A stretch of DNA of 8,485 bases from CAYSRM01 sp964543205. GTDB lineage: Bacteria > Verrucomicrobiota > Kiritimatiellia > UBA8416 > CAYSRM01. Shown piece after piece: positions 1 through 7,491 of this stretch. The DNA lies in the NCBI GenBank assembly GCA_964543205.1, contig CAZIXB010000060.1:1-8485 (forward strand). Reading direction: 5' to 3'. The translations under genes and the position numbers were made by a program. Each line of letters opens with the position of its first letter. Positions within the stretch are counted from its first letter, which is position 1. Under the pieces are notes generated by a model, which was given only the letters and a program-made list of their open reading frames with translations, had not been told where the DNA came from and did no database searches.

Positions 1-75
1 TATACAGATTGCATGGATGGGGAAGATGTGTCTTCAGTAAATCAGTTGTTTTCAGGCAACAATTTCAGATTAAAA

Positions 76-82
76 AAGAGGG
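76..82 (+). promoter_or_regulatory. Shine-Dalgarno site that fixes the pgi start
   Basis: AAGAGGG lies 7 bases upstream of the ATG at 90. The reading frame stays open upstream to an ATG at 9, but that ATG has no Shine-Dalgarno sequence and would add 27 residues not expected for this family. The site therefore decides the start at 90. Confidence 0.75.
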
Positions 83-89
83 TTTAATT

Positions 90-1733
90 ATGGCGGACAA
101 ATATAATTTACGCGCTTCGCGGGAATGGGAGCGGCTTGAGAGTCATTATCAGGATATTAAGGACTGTAATCTCAGGGATCTGTTTGTTGAGGATCCGGGA
201 AGGGCGCAAAGCTTTTCTGCGCAGGCCGCGGGGATATACCTTGACTATTCGAGAAACCGGATTACAGGCCTGACTATGTCATTGTTATGCGATCTCGCCC
301 GCGCGGCGGGTTTAGAAACAGAGATACAAAGGATGTTTGGCGGGGAGAAGGTTAATTTCACCGAAGACAGGCCGGCTCTTCATGTGGCCTTGCGGAATCG
401 TGAAGGCCGTCCGGTAGTAGTTGATGGCAGGGATATTATGCCCGAAGTAAGAGTTGTGGCCGACCGGATGAAGGAACTGAGTAATCGTATCCGGTCGGGG
501 GATTGGAAGGGTTATACCGGCAGGAGGATTGTGAACATTGTCAATATAGGCATAGGCGGTTCCGATCTTGGCATAGCCATGGCGTACGAAGCTCTTAAGG
601 CCTATAGTGACAGAGAACTTACCGTGAGGTTTATCTCAAATATAGACGGCGCTGATTTTGCAGAGAAGACGCGGGATCTTGACGCTGCTGAGACGCTTTT
701 CGTTGTGTGCAGTAAATCTTTTACGACTGAAGAGACCATGACTAATGCCGAAACCGCAAAGAGGTGGTTGGCTGGAGAACTCGGAGCAGAGGAAAGCGCA
801 AAGTTTCATTTCGTTGCTGTGTCAAGCAATACTGGCAAGGCGGCCGAATTTGGAATTGCTGAAGAGAATGTTTTTTGCATGTGGGACTGGGTCGGCGGGA
901 GGTACTCATTGTGTTCGGCTGTAGGGCTTTCGCTAATGATAGCTATTGGTCCGGAGAATTTTGAAAAAATGCTGGATGGTTTTCACATGATGGACAAGCA
1001 TTTTCTGAATTCTGAGCTCGAAACCAACATTCCGGTTATCCTTGCCTTGCTGGGAATATGGCACAACAACTTTTTCGGTTGCGAGACTCATGCGGTCTTG
1101 CCTTATGAACAGTATCTTGCAAGGTTCCCGGCCCATTTGCAGCAGCTTGACATGGAGAGCAACGGTAAATCCGTAAACAGGCTGGGTGAGCTCGTCGACT
1201 ACCAGACCGGGCCAATTGTCTGGGGCCAGCCTGGAACCAACGGGCAGCATGCCTTTTATCAGCTTATGCACCAGGGGAAAAAACTTGTGCCCGCTGATTT
1301 TATCGGTTTTCTGGAATCATGCCAGCCGCTTGGGGATCATCACGCCAAACTTATTGCCAACATGATTGCGCAGGCCGAAGCCCTTGCTTTCGGCAAAACT
1401 GAAGAGCAGGTTCAAAGTGAAGGCGTAGAAGGTCGCCTGGTGATGCATAGAATCTTTGAAGGGAACAGGCCATCAAATGTAATTCTGGGACAGAAGTTGA
1501 CCCCGGAGACGCTCGGCGCCCTGGTATCTCTTTATGAACACAAGGTATTTGCACAGGGTGTAATATGGCGGATCAACTCTTTTGACCAGTGGGGTGTTGA
1601 GCTTGGCAAGGTTCTCGCAAAAGCAACGCTTGCTGAAATCAAGCAAAGAAGCAGGCCCCTTGCGCATGACCCGGCCACTAATCGTCTGATAAATGCCTAC
1701 CGTTCCGGGCGCCTGCCGGGAGACAGGGATTGA
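90..1733 (+). CDS. pgi: Glucose-6-phosphate isomerase
   Basis: This cytosolic enzyme interconverts glucose 6-phosphate and fructose 6-phosphate in glycolysis and gluconeogenesis. From the ATG at 90 the protein is 547 residues, very close to the roughly 549 of the E. coli enzyme. Both family signatures are visible: DWVGGRYSLCSAVG at about 266-279 and FDQWGVELGK at about 498-507. The expected catalytic residues are present: Glu in MESNGK (about 356), His in NGQHAFYQ (about 387) and Lys at the end of the second signature (about 507). The sugar-phosphate binding stretch NIGIGGSDLG lies in the N-terminal SIS domain. The start at 90 is chosen for its AAGAGGG ribosome site and family length. The gene is the only plus-strand gene in the window, and its last 37 bases overlap the end of speB on the other strand. 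I see no convincing promoter in the 89 bases upstream. Confidence 0.97.
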   Translation: MADKYNLRASREWERLESHYQDIKDCNLRDLFVEDPGRAQSFSAQAAGIYLDYSRNRITGLTMSLLCDLARAAGLETEIQRMFGGEKVNFTEDRPALHVALRNREGRPVVVDGRDIMPEVRVVADRMKELSNRIRSGDWKGYTGRRIVNIVNIGIGGSDLGIAMAYEALKAYSDRELTVRFISNIDGADFAEKTRDLDAAETLFVVCSKSFTTEETMTNAETAKRWLAGELGAEESAKFHFVAVSSNTGKAAEFGIAEENVFCMWDWVGGRYSLCSAVGLSLMIAIGPENFEKMLDGFHMMDKHFLNSELETNIPVILALLGIWHNNFFGCETHAVLPYEQYLARFPAHLQQLDMESNGKSVNRLGELVDYQTGPIVWGQPGTNGQHAFYQLMHQGKKLVPADFIGFLESCQPLGDHHAKLIANMIAQAEALAFGKTEEQVQSEGVEGRLVMHRIFEGNRPSNVILGQKLTPETLGALVSLYEHKVFAQGVIWRINSFDQWGVELGKVLAKATLAEIKQRSRPLAHDPATNRLINAYRSGRLPGDRD

Positions 1734-2599
1734 TGATAAAGCATCATTTTCAGCGCAAGTCTGGCTGCGATATATTCAGTTACCTGGGTTCCGGGGACAG
1801 GCGATGTTTCCACTATATCCGCCCCAACAACCGTTTGAGATTCAAAAACAGAACGCAAGATCTGCAGGATGCTGTCCCATGAAAGTCCGCCGGGCTCAGG
1901 GGTTCCCGTCCCGGGCGCCAGTGACGGATCCAGGGCGTCGATATCGAGAGTAATATAAGTGAATGCCGACCCTGAGAGGATTCTTTTGATCTGTGCAAGA
2001 GATTTCCGGATTGGATGCCGGGAGATATTTCTTGCGTACACGATCCGTCCGAGGGTGTTGTTTTGTTTCATGTCCGCGTATTCACCGGCGGAAAAACTTC
2101 TTATTCCTGCTGAAACAAAGGCCAGGCCCATTTCTTCCACTCTTCGCATGACGCAGGCGTGTGAACATTCAGAGCCCTGGTATTCTTTCCGAAAATCAGC
2201 GTGCGCGTCAATGTGCAGGACTGCAATATCTTTCCACGTTTTGTTTGCCGAGCTTATCAGGGGGATTGAGACTGAGTGTTCGCCCCCCAGTGAAAGCAGG
2301 AACCGTTTTTCCGAAAATACAGGTGTTGCCAGTGATTCGATCACTGAAAGACAGCGGGCCGGCTCCATGTCTTCGAACTCGGGGGCCGGCAAGGTCTGGA
2401 CATCAAGGTTGACAGGCGTCATGAGTTCTTCGTCAAAATCCTCTATTTCCCGGCTGGCGCGGAGTATGGCTTCCGGGGCGGCTGCTGTTCCGCTTCCGTA
2501 GCACACTGTTCGTTCGTACGGCAGCGGAAGAACGACGTACGGGGCGGAAGGATCCGTTGATTCTTCAGGAGTCTTGTCTAGAAAGCATGGAATATTCAT
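1697..2599 (-). CDS. speB: Agmatinase (ureohydrolase family)
   Basis: The protein hydrolyses agmatine to putrescine and urea, the second step of the arginine decarboxylase route to polyamines. It has 300 residues, typical of the family. All three ureohydrolase signatures are present: GGEHS at 105-109, HIDAHADF at 129-136 and LDIDALDPSLAPGTGTPEPGG at 218-238. The binuclear manganese ligands would be His108, Asp131, His133, Asp135, Asp219 and Asp221. SHACVMRR at about 146-153 matches the loop that holds the substrate in agmatinases (usually SHGT). Its ATG overlaps the speA stop as TGATG with no good Shine-Dalgarno sequence, so translation probably depends on ribosomes finishing speA. Agmatinase rather than arginase, guanidinobutyrase or formiminoglutamase is inferred mainly from the adjacent arginine decarboxylase. 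The 3' end overlaps the end of convergent pgi. Confidence 0.93.
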   Translation of the reverse strand: MNIPCFLDKTPEESTDPSAPYVVLPLPYERTVCYGSGTAAAPEAILRASREIEDFDEELMTPVNLDVQTLPAPEFEDMEPARCLSVIESLATPVFSEKRFLLSLGGEHSVSIPLISSANKTWKDIAVLHIDAHADFRKEYQGSECSHACVMRRVEEMGLAFVSAGIRSFSAGEYADMKQNNTLGRIVYARNISRHPIRKSLAQIKRILSGSAFTYITLDIDALDPSLAPGTGTPEPGGLSWDSILQILRSVFESQTVVGADIVETSPVPGTQVTEYIAARLALKMMLYHQSLSPGRRPER

Positions 2600-4503
2600 C
2601 AGCGTTCGAAGTATGTATAACCGTCAAGGGCTTCAATAAATGCATCTATAATGGTGTTTTTGTCTATATGTTCGTCTGTTTCGGCGGTGTTGACCAGGGC
2701 GCGGAGACGGTTTTCTACCTCGTGGCGATTATATCCAACATCCTCGAGCACAGCACCTGCTGAAGCCCCCGGGAGTTCCCGCGTATAGGTTACTTTCCCG
2801 TCCTTGTCAACGGAAACGTGGACAACATTGATTTCTCCCAGCAGGTTATGGAGGTCGCCGAGCGTTTCCTGGTAGGCGCCGACGAGAAATATTCCGAGGT
2901 AATATTCCTCGTCATTAAGTTCATGCAATTTGAGCGTGGATGATAGCCTTCCGGCCATGGCGAATCGGTTGAGTATGCCGTCGGAATCGCATGTTATGTC
3001 GGCAATTACCGCGTTTCTTATCGGCTCTTCGTGAAGGCGGTGTATAGGCATCACCGGGAATACCTGGTCGATTGCCCATGAATCGGGCAGAGATTGAAAA
3101 AGACTGAAGTTTCCGTAGTAAACGTCGGGAAGGGCAGCTTCAAGTTTCCTGAGAGCTTTCGGCACGTATTCCTGTTCGCCGGATGCAGCGGAGATTTTCT
3201 GTATTATGTTCCAGAAAGTGTCTTCTGCATAAGCCTTTTCTTCGATGGATATTTCACCGAGGACAAACTGTTCTCTGACCTGGTCTCTGTAGTAGACAGC
3301 GTCATTGAATGCTTCCTGCAGATGGCCGGGTTTAATGTATTGAAAAGCTTCACGCAGGCTTTCTGTTGGGCGGGAACAGCGGAAAGAAGGATATTCGTTT
3401 AATTGACGGGGTCTGAAGCTTCTGGTATGAAGCACATTGAAAACCAGTACAGAATGTGATGCTACCGTGGCCCGTCCTGATTCGCTGACGATATCGGGAT
3501 GTTCTATTCCGGCCGTTTCCGAGACGCTTTTTATTATGTCTACGATATCAGCTGCGTACTCTCTCAAAGAATAATTCCTGCTTTCCGGTTCATTGGCCTT
3601 TGCGCCGGTATAGTCTACTGCCAGGCCGCCTCCGACATTTATCACCTGCATAGGCGCCCCCATGCGGGTCATTTCGGCGTAGAACCGGATTGCTTCTTTA
3701 AGGGCGGTGCGGATTCTTGTTATGTCGGAAACCTGGCTTCCGATGTGGTAGTGCAGCATCTTGAGAGCGCCCAGCATTTCGGAGGACCTGAGTTTTTCCA
3801 CGGCTTCTATTATCTGCGATGCGGTCATTCCGAACTTGCCTTCGTCGCCGGAAGATTTGTCCCAGCGCCCTCCAGAAGTGCTGGAGAGCTTGACACGGAT
3901 TCCCAAGTTAGGTTTCACGCCAAGTTGTTTTGAGCTGTTGATTATGGCGAGCAATTCGGCGGGCATTTCCACAACTATGAACACGCGCAACCCAAGGGAA
4001 GTAGCATACAGGGCCAGATCTATGAATTCCTGGTCTTTGTAGCCGTTGCAGACGATCATTGAGTTGTTGCCGGAGATATGCGCTATAGCCGCGAGCAGCT
4101 CAGCCTTGCTGCCGGCTTCAAGCCCATGGCTGAAGGGTTGCCCGAATGCGATAATATCTTTGAGTACCTGCTGCTTCTGGTTTACCTTGATCGGGTATAC
4201 AGCATGATAACGGCCATTGTAATCAGTTTCGGATATTGCCGATGAGAAGCAGCGGTGCAGGCGCTTGATTCGCGCGTCAAGTATATCGTCGAAACGGAGC
4301 AACATGGGCATGTTCAGTCCGCGGCGGGCAAGGCTTTTCACAGTGTCGGCGATACTAATGGAGCGCCGGCGTCCGCTGCCGGAGTTTTTGACTATCACAT
4401 CTCCTGAATCCGAGACATCAAAACAGTTTTCTCCCCACAGGCCGAGACCGTAAAGTTCGGCTGAATTTTGGGCGGACCATTTTTTCCTGGATGAGTCGGG
4501 CAT
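2599..4503 (-). CDS. speA: Biosynthetic arginine decarboxylase (PLP-dependent)
   Basis: SpeA decarboxylates arginine to agmatine using pyridoxal phosphate. From the ATG at 4503 it is 634 residues (E. coli SpeA is 658). The PLP lysine lies in YPIKVNQ (about Lys106). Other family landmarks are GLEAGSKAEL (about 128-137), HYHIGSQ (about 251-257), the glycine-rich VGGGLAVDY phosphate loop (about 290-298), CDSDG (about 505-509) and GAYQETLGDLHNLLG (about 542-556). CDSDG carries the cysteine and aspartate expected at the shared dimer active site. The frame also offers ATG at 4581 and TTG at 4596, but these would overlap the upstream protease gene by 77-92 bases. The ATG at 4503 follows the protease stop after one base (TAACATG), which fits coupling; neither ATG has a strong Shine-Dalgarno sequence. 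The N-terminal 20-30 residues are not conserved in the family, so homology does not settle the start. Confidence 0.95.
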   Translation of the reverse strand: MPDSSRKKWSAQNSAELYGLGLWGENCFDVSDSGDVIVKNSGSGRRRSISIADTVKSLARRGLNMPMLLRFDDILDARIKRLHRCFSSAISETDYNGRYHAVYPIKVNQKQQVLKDIIAFGQPFSHGLEAGSKAELLAAIAHISGNNSMIVCNGYKDQEFIDLALYATSLGLRVFIVVEMPAELLAIINSSKQLGVKPNLGIRVKLSSTSGGRWDKSSGDEGKFGMTASQIIEAVEKLRSSEMLGALKMLHYHIGSQVSDITRIRTALKEAIRFYAEMTRMGAPMQVINVGGGLAVDYTGAKANEPESRNYSLREYAADIVDIIKSVSETAGIEHPDIVSESGRATVASHSVLVFNVLHTRSFRPRQLNEYPSFRCSRPTESLREAFQYIKPGHLQEAFNDAVYYRDQVREQFVLGEISIEEKAYAEDTFWNIIQKISAASGEQEYVPKALRKLEAALPDVYYGNFSLFQSLPDSWAIDQVFPVMPIHRLHEEPIRNAVIADITCDSDGILNRFAMAGRLSSTLKLHELNDEEYYLGIFLVGAYQETLGDLHNLLGEINVVHVSVDKDGKVTYTRELPGASAGAVLEDVGYNRHEVENRLRALVNTAETDEHIDKNTIIDAFIEALDGYTYFER

Positions 4504-4504
4504 G

Positions 4505-5332
4505 TTATCTGAAGAAATTACTGGAAGACCTGTCTTTTTTACTGGGCCTGATTCCGCTTCTAGTTCCCGGTCCGTTTTCATAAGGCGGCGGACCAATCAT
4601 CGCCTCATCGTCTTCAATCTCGTTTTGCCGGCCAAATGAACCGATGTTCCATCCGTAATGCTTTGACGCTTCCTGAACCTGGACCATCCTGTATTCGTTG
4701 CCTGCCATTATATAGACGAAAAAGGCTATTGCTATCAGTATCGGGTCAAACGGATTGATCGCATAGATCCCGAAAAGGATTGCCATGATTTTGCCCAGTT
4801 GCGCTGCCACGTAAGTAGCCTTGAGTCGACCCATTTTCCGTGATAACAGCGAACGAAAAACCCGCCCGCCGTCCATTGGAAATGCAGGGATAAGGTTGAA
4901 GAATGTCAGAACGATATTCAGCCACCCGAGCAGTTCAATTACGTTGAGTTTTGCCGGCGCCATTGCTCGAAGATCCGGGAGCGGTAGAAGGTTGCCCCCG
5001 AAAATGCCGCAAGCGCCGAGAAACAGGCTCACCAGCGGCCCTGTTATTGCCATAAGGATCTCGTCTCTTGGACGGGTGGGTATACTTTCCATCTGGGCGG
5101 CTCCTCCGAGGAGGAGCAAAGTAATTTCACGTACTTTGCAACCCTTTCTTATGGCTACAAAAGAATGTCCGAGTTCATGCAGCGCTATGCTGATGACCAG
5201 TCCGGCGGCAAAAAACAGGCCATATATGGACCTGAACCTGATCACAGACATTACTGCAAGCGCCACAACAGATATGTGGACTTTGACCGGAATGCCCATG
5301 ACTGTTGCAACTTTGTATGAAGCTTTAAACAT
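4505..5332 (-). CDS. M50-family site-2-type intramembrane metalloprotease
   Basis: This is a predicted zinc protease of the inner membrane in the S2P/SpoIVFB group, which cuts transmembrane segments of regulatory or other membrane proteins. The 275-residue protein has hydrophobic segments at roughly 17-30, 36-57, 93-113, 133-150 and 181-209. HELGH at 52-56 supplies the catalytic Glu and two zinc His ligands, and NLIPAFPMDGGR at 146-157 carries the third ligand Asp154. The opening YKVATVMGIPVKVHIS is the usual lead-in to the first membrane segment, so the start at 5332 is likely even without a Shine-Dalgarno sequence. There are no CBS or PDZ domains. Instead there is a hydrophilic C-terminal tail of about 60 residues rich in Gly, Pro, Ser and charged residues. 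It is the first gene of the block with speA and speB. Its substrate cannot be told from the sequence. Confidence 0.92.
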   Translation of the reverse strand: MFKASYKVATVMGIPVKVHISVVALAVMSVIRFRSIYGLFFAAGLVISIALHELGHSFVAIRKGCKVREITLLLLGGAAQMESIPTRPRDEILMAITGPLVSLFLGACGIFGGNLLPLPDLRAMAPAKLNVIELLGWLNIVLTFFNLIPAFPMDGGRVFRSLLSRKMGRLKATYVAAQLGKIMAILFGIYAINPFDPILIAIAFFVYIMAGNEYRMVQVQEASKHYGWNIGSFGRQNEIEDDEAMIGPPPYENGPGTRSGIRPSKKDRSSSNFFR

Positions 5333-5340
5333 ATATATAT

Positions 5341-5370
5341 ATTATATCATTCGCCTGGGTCTCATGTCTA
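5341..5370 (-). promoter_or_regulatory. Sigma70-type promoter of the protease-speA-speB operon, near-leaderless
   Basis: On the minus strand, TAGACA (5365-5370, five of six bases of TTGACA) and a perfect TATAAT (5341-5346) are separated by 18 bases. Initiation about 7 bases past the -10 would fall near 5334, about two bases before the ATG at 5332. The interval is only alternating AT with no ribosome site, so a nearly leaderless mRNA is predicted. The AT-rich tract means a chance match to the -10 is possible. Confidence 0.55.
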
Positions 5371-5439
5371 GCCTGATCTATTCGCGCACTCTCATTGCTT
5401 ACACGCAGAGCGCGTAGTCGCAAGGCCGGTTTCATCTGT

Positions 5440-5462
5440 CCGCATCGTTATGCGGCGTTTTT
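5440..5462 (+). terminator. Plus-strand intrinsic-terminator-like hairpin without an obvious upstream gene
   Basis: CCGCAT (5440-5445) and ATGCGG (5450-5455) form a six-base-pair stem with a CGTT loop, followed by CG and five T residues. The T-run is on the correct side only for plus-strand transcription. Both neighbouring genes are on the minus strand, where the hairpin is preceded by A residues in the template sense and would not be a standard terminator. The stem is short, so this is a moderate call. Confidence 0.4.
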
Positions 5463-5488
5463 ATCCTGAGCGGCAATAACGCGAATCT

Positions 5489-6106
5489 TCAGTCTGCAGG
5501 CGGGATTATCTGGCGCGCCTCGAGATACTCAAGGACTTTTGCCGCGCTTTCTTCCACCGTTTCCCTGTCTGTGTTGACGGTTATTTCCGCGTGCGGCGGG
5601 GCTTCATAGGGCGCATCTACGCCGGTGAACTCTTTTATTTCGCCTGCCCTGGCTTTCTTGTACAGGCCTTTAGGGTCGCGCTCCTCGCAGACTGAAAGTG
5701 CGCAGTTGCAATAAACTTCGAGGAAGCGACCTGACGGATTGTGTTCGCGGGCGATATTTCTGTCGCTCATGTAAGGTGAAATGAAGGCTGTCATAACGAT
5801 TACGCCGGCATTTTCGAAGAGCGCGGCAATTTCGCCTATTCTGCGAATGTTTTCGTGCCTGTCTTCCGGGCTGAATCCGAGGTCTTTATTAAGACCGTGG
5901 CGCACGTTGTCGCCATCCAGAACATACGAGTGGTGGCCGCGTTCATTGAGGAGAGCATCAACCGCGTTTGCCAGCGTTGACTTTCCTGACCCTGACAGGC
6001 CGGTAAACCAAAGGACAGCGCCGTGGTGGCCTATAACTTTTGCCCGGTCTGCGGGTGTGACTTTGCCTTCGTGCCATGTGATATTTGTAGCTTTGCGTTG
6101 AACCAT
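5489..6106 (-). CDS. cysC: Adenylyl-sulfate (APS) kinase
   Basis: CysC phosphorylates APS with ATP to give PAPS, the activated sulfate used for sulfate transfer or for reduction. It has 205 residues (E. coli CysC is 201). The P-loop GLSGSGKS is at 36-43, the DGDNVRHGLNKDLGF motif at 64-78, and the FISPY motif with the serine that names the family's phosphoryl-enzyme site at about 108-112 (Ser110). The lid and APS-binding segment KGLYKKARAGEIKEFTG is at about 146-162. It is a stand-alone kinase, not fused to ATP sulfurylase or CysN. Its ATG follows the sat stop by 15 bases, and GAGG 7 bases upstream provides a ribosome site, so the two genes are very likely co-transcribed. No minus-strand terminator is apparent after it. 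Confidence 0.96.
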   Translation of the reverse strand: MVQRKATNITWHEGKVTPADRAKVIGHHGAVLWFTGLSGSGKSTLANAVDALLNERGHHSYVLDGDNVRHGLNKDLGFSPEDRHENIRRIGEIAALFENAGVIVMTAFISPYMSDRNIAREHNPSGRFLEVYCNCALSVCEERDPKGLYKKARAGEIKEFTGVDAPYEAPPHAEITVNTDRETVEESAAKVLEYLEARQIIPPAD

Positions 6107-6121
6107 TGTTTTGCCTCGTAT

Positions 6122-7309
6122 CTACTTTGCCTTTTTGTAATAATCCATTAGAACGTCGAGTACTTCCGGCCTGCTGAATTCTGCCGGCGGCTTTTCTCCT
6201 GCAGCCAGCATTTCACGAAGGTTTGTTCCGCTAATCATGATTCTGTCTTCCTTGGGGTGTGGACAGGTTTTGGTCGAAGCCATTCCGTAGCACTTCCTGC
6301 ACCAGAAAGTCCAGTCAATCTTCAACGGTTTGATCTGGAGTTCTGAGCTGTCGAATTCGTCAAAGATGTTCTGTGCGTCGAACGGGCCGTAGTAGTCTCC
6401 GACTCCCGCATGGTCTCTTCCGATAACAAGATGGCTGCAACCGTAGTTCTGGCGGAAAATAGCGTGCAGCACAGCTTCTCTGGGGCCTCCATATCTCATT
6501 TCCATTGGGTAGACTTTGCATACCACTCTGTCTTTGGGATAGTAGCCTTCGAGCAGCACCTCGTAGCATTTCATGCGCACTTCAGCAGGAATATCGCCTT
6601 TTTTAAGTTTACCGACAAGCGGGTGGAGGAGGAGGCCGTCGCATACCTCCATGGCGATCTTGGTGCAGTATTCGTGCGATCTGTGTAGCGGGTTCCTCGT
6701 TTGAAAAGCTGCAACAGTTTTCCATCCTTTATTTTTGAAAATCTCTCTTGTTTCAGCAGGGCGGGCATAGTAGTTGCCGTAGGTTTCGGGATACTTGCCT
6801 TCCGAAAAGGCCTTTACGGTGCCGCCGAGCAGCACATCTCCCTGGGCATACACCTTAGCGACGCCGGGATGTTCTTTATCCGTGGTGCCGAATACGCATT
6901 GGGCTTCGGTTTTTTTGTCGTATTCATATTTCTCTTCGACTGTAAGAGACCCCATGATTTTACCTGTATCATCGTCCACAAGGGCGACTTCGCTGCCGGT
7001 TTCGATTTCATCAGCCTGTTCCTTGGAGACTGCCAGTGTTATGGGTATTGGCCAAAGCAGTCCATCCTGCATGCGCATATCCTGGACTACGGACTTGTAA
7101 TCCTGGCTGCACATAAAACCTTTCAACGGGCTGAAGGCCCCGCAGGCCAGCATGATAAGATCGGATGTTTCGCGTGAAGACATCCGGACTTTCTGCAGGG
7201 AACCGGCTTTTTTCTTTTCGGCTTCGAGTTCCCCGCCTTCGATAATAAGGGGGCGAAGTTCGCCACCGTGCGGCGATACGAGAGTCGACTGAGTTTGTTT
7301 CGATTTCAT
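6122..7309 (-). CDS. sat: Sulfate adenylyltransferase (ATP sulfurylase), homo-oligomeric Sat type
   Basis: Sat joins sulfate to ATP to make APS and pyrophosphate, or runs in reverse in dissimilatory pathways. It has 395 residues with an N-terminal PUA-like domain and the nucleotidyl-transferase domain. QTRNPLHRSHE at 203-213 contains the HxxH-type nucleotide-binding motif, GRDHAGVG is at 297-304, and ISGTNLREML at 359-368 is the C-terminal family motif. Cys337, Cys340, Cys349 and His351 (CRKC...CPH) match the structural zinc site seen in ATP sulfurylases from some bacteria and archaea such as Thermus. This is not the CysD/CysN heterodimer type. A GGAG about 10 bases before the ATG supports the start at 7309. 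With cysC it forms a PAPS-producing pair. Whether its main role is assimilation, sulfation or energy metabolism cannot be told here; no aprAB or dsr genes are in the window. Confidence 0.96.
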   Translation of the reverse strand: MKSKQTQSTLVSPHGGELRPLIIEGGELEAEKKKAGSLQKVRMSSRETSDLIMLACGAFSPLKGFMCSQDYKSVVQDMRMQDGLLWPIPITLAVSKEQADEIETGSEVALVDDDTGKIMGSLTVEEKYEYDKKTEAQCVFGTTDKEHPGVAKVYAQGDVLLGGTVKAFSEGKYPETYGNYYARPAETREIFKNKGWKTVAAFQTRNPLHRSHEYCTKIAMEVCDGLLLHPLVGKLKKGDIPAEVRMKCYEVLLEGYYPKDRVVCKVYPMEMRYGGPREAVLHAIFRQNYGCSHLVIGRDHAGVGDYYGPFDAQNIFDEFDSSELQIKPLKIDWTFWCRKCYGMASTKTCPHPKEDRIMISGTNLREMLAAGEKPPAEFSRPEVLDVLMDYYKKAK

Positions 7310-7374
7310 ATGTTGATGACTCCAGATTTCTGCTGTGATTTGAAAGACTGGAATATCCCCTTTAATATTGGAGT

Positions 7375-7491
7375 ATGCAAGAAAAAGTTTATCCGCGGCT
7401 GAAAGCCCTGGATGACGAAGATAGCGGGCCGTGTTATGTTTTATGTTTCTGGCGCTGTAGCGATGGTTCGGCCACGCGGGCCATACTTTGA
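7375..7491 (+). pseudogene. Doubtful small open frame of 38 codons in the sat-sulfotransferase gap
   Basis: An ATG at 7375 opens a 38-residue frame ending at TGA 7489-7491. Its first half, MQEKVYPRLKALDD followed by GPCYVL, faintly recalls the N-terminus of class II photolyases, which have a RIRAL-type start and then a G-P-V-V/L-Y strand. The resemblance breaks down after that, and nothing further downstream continues it. A GGAG is only one base from the ATG, too close to act normally. The second half overlaps the sulfotransferase 3' end on the opposite strand. It could be a gene remnant or chance; I favour chance. Confidence 0.12.

Noticed and set aside
9..89. N-terminal extension of pgi from an ATG at 9
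   Set aside because: It has no ribosome site and exceeds the family length; the ATG at 90 has AAGAGGG at good spacing.
4504..4596. Longer speA from ATG 4581 or TTG 4596
   Set aside because: It would overlap the protease gene by 77 or more bases on the same strand, and the added residues are not recognisable family sequence. The ATG at 4503 abuts the protease stop.
7395..7415. Terminator after the sulfotransferase
   Set aside because: The GGCT/AGCC stem has only four base pairs, and the nearest T-run on the minus strand is about 9 bases away.
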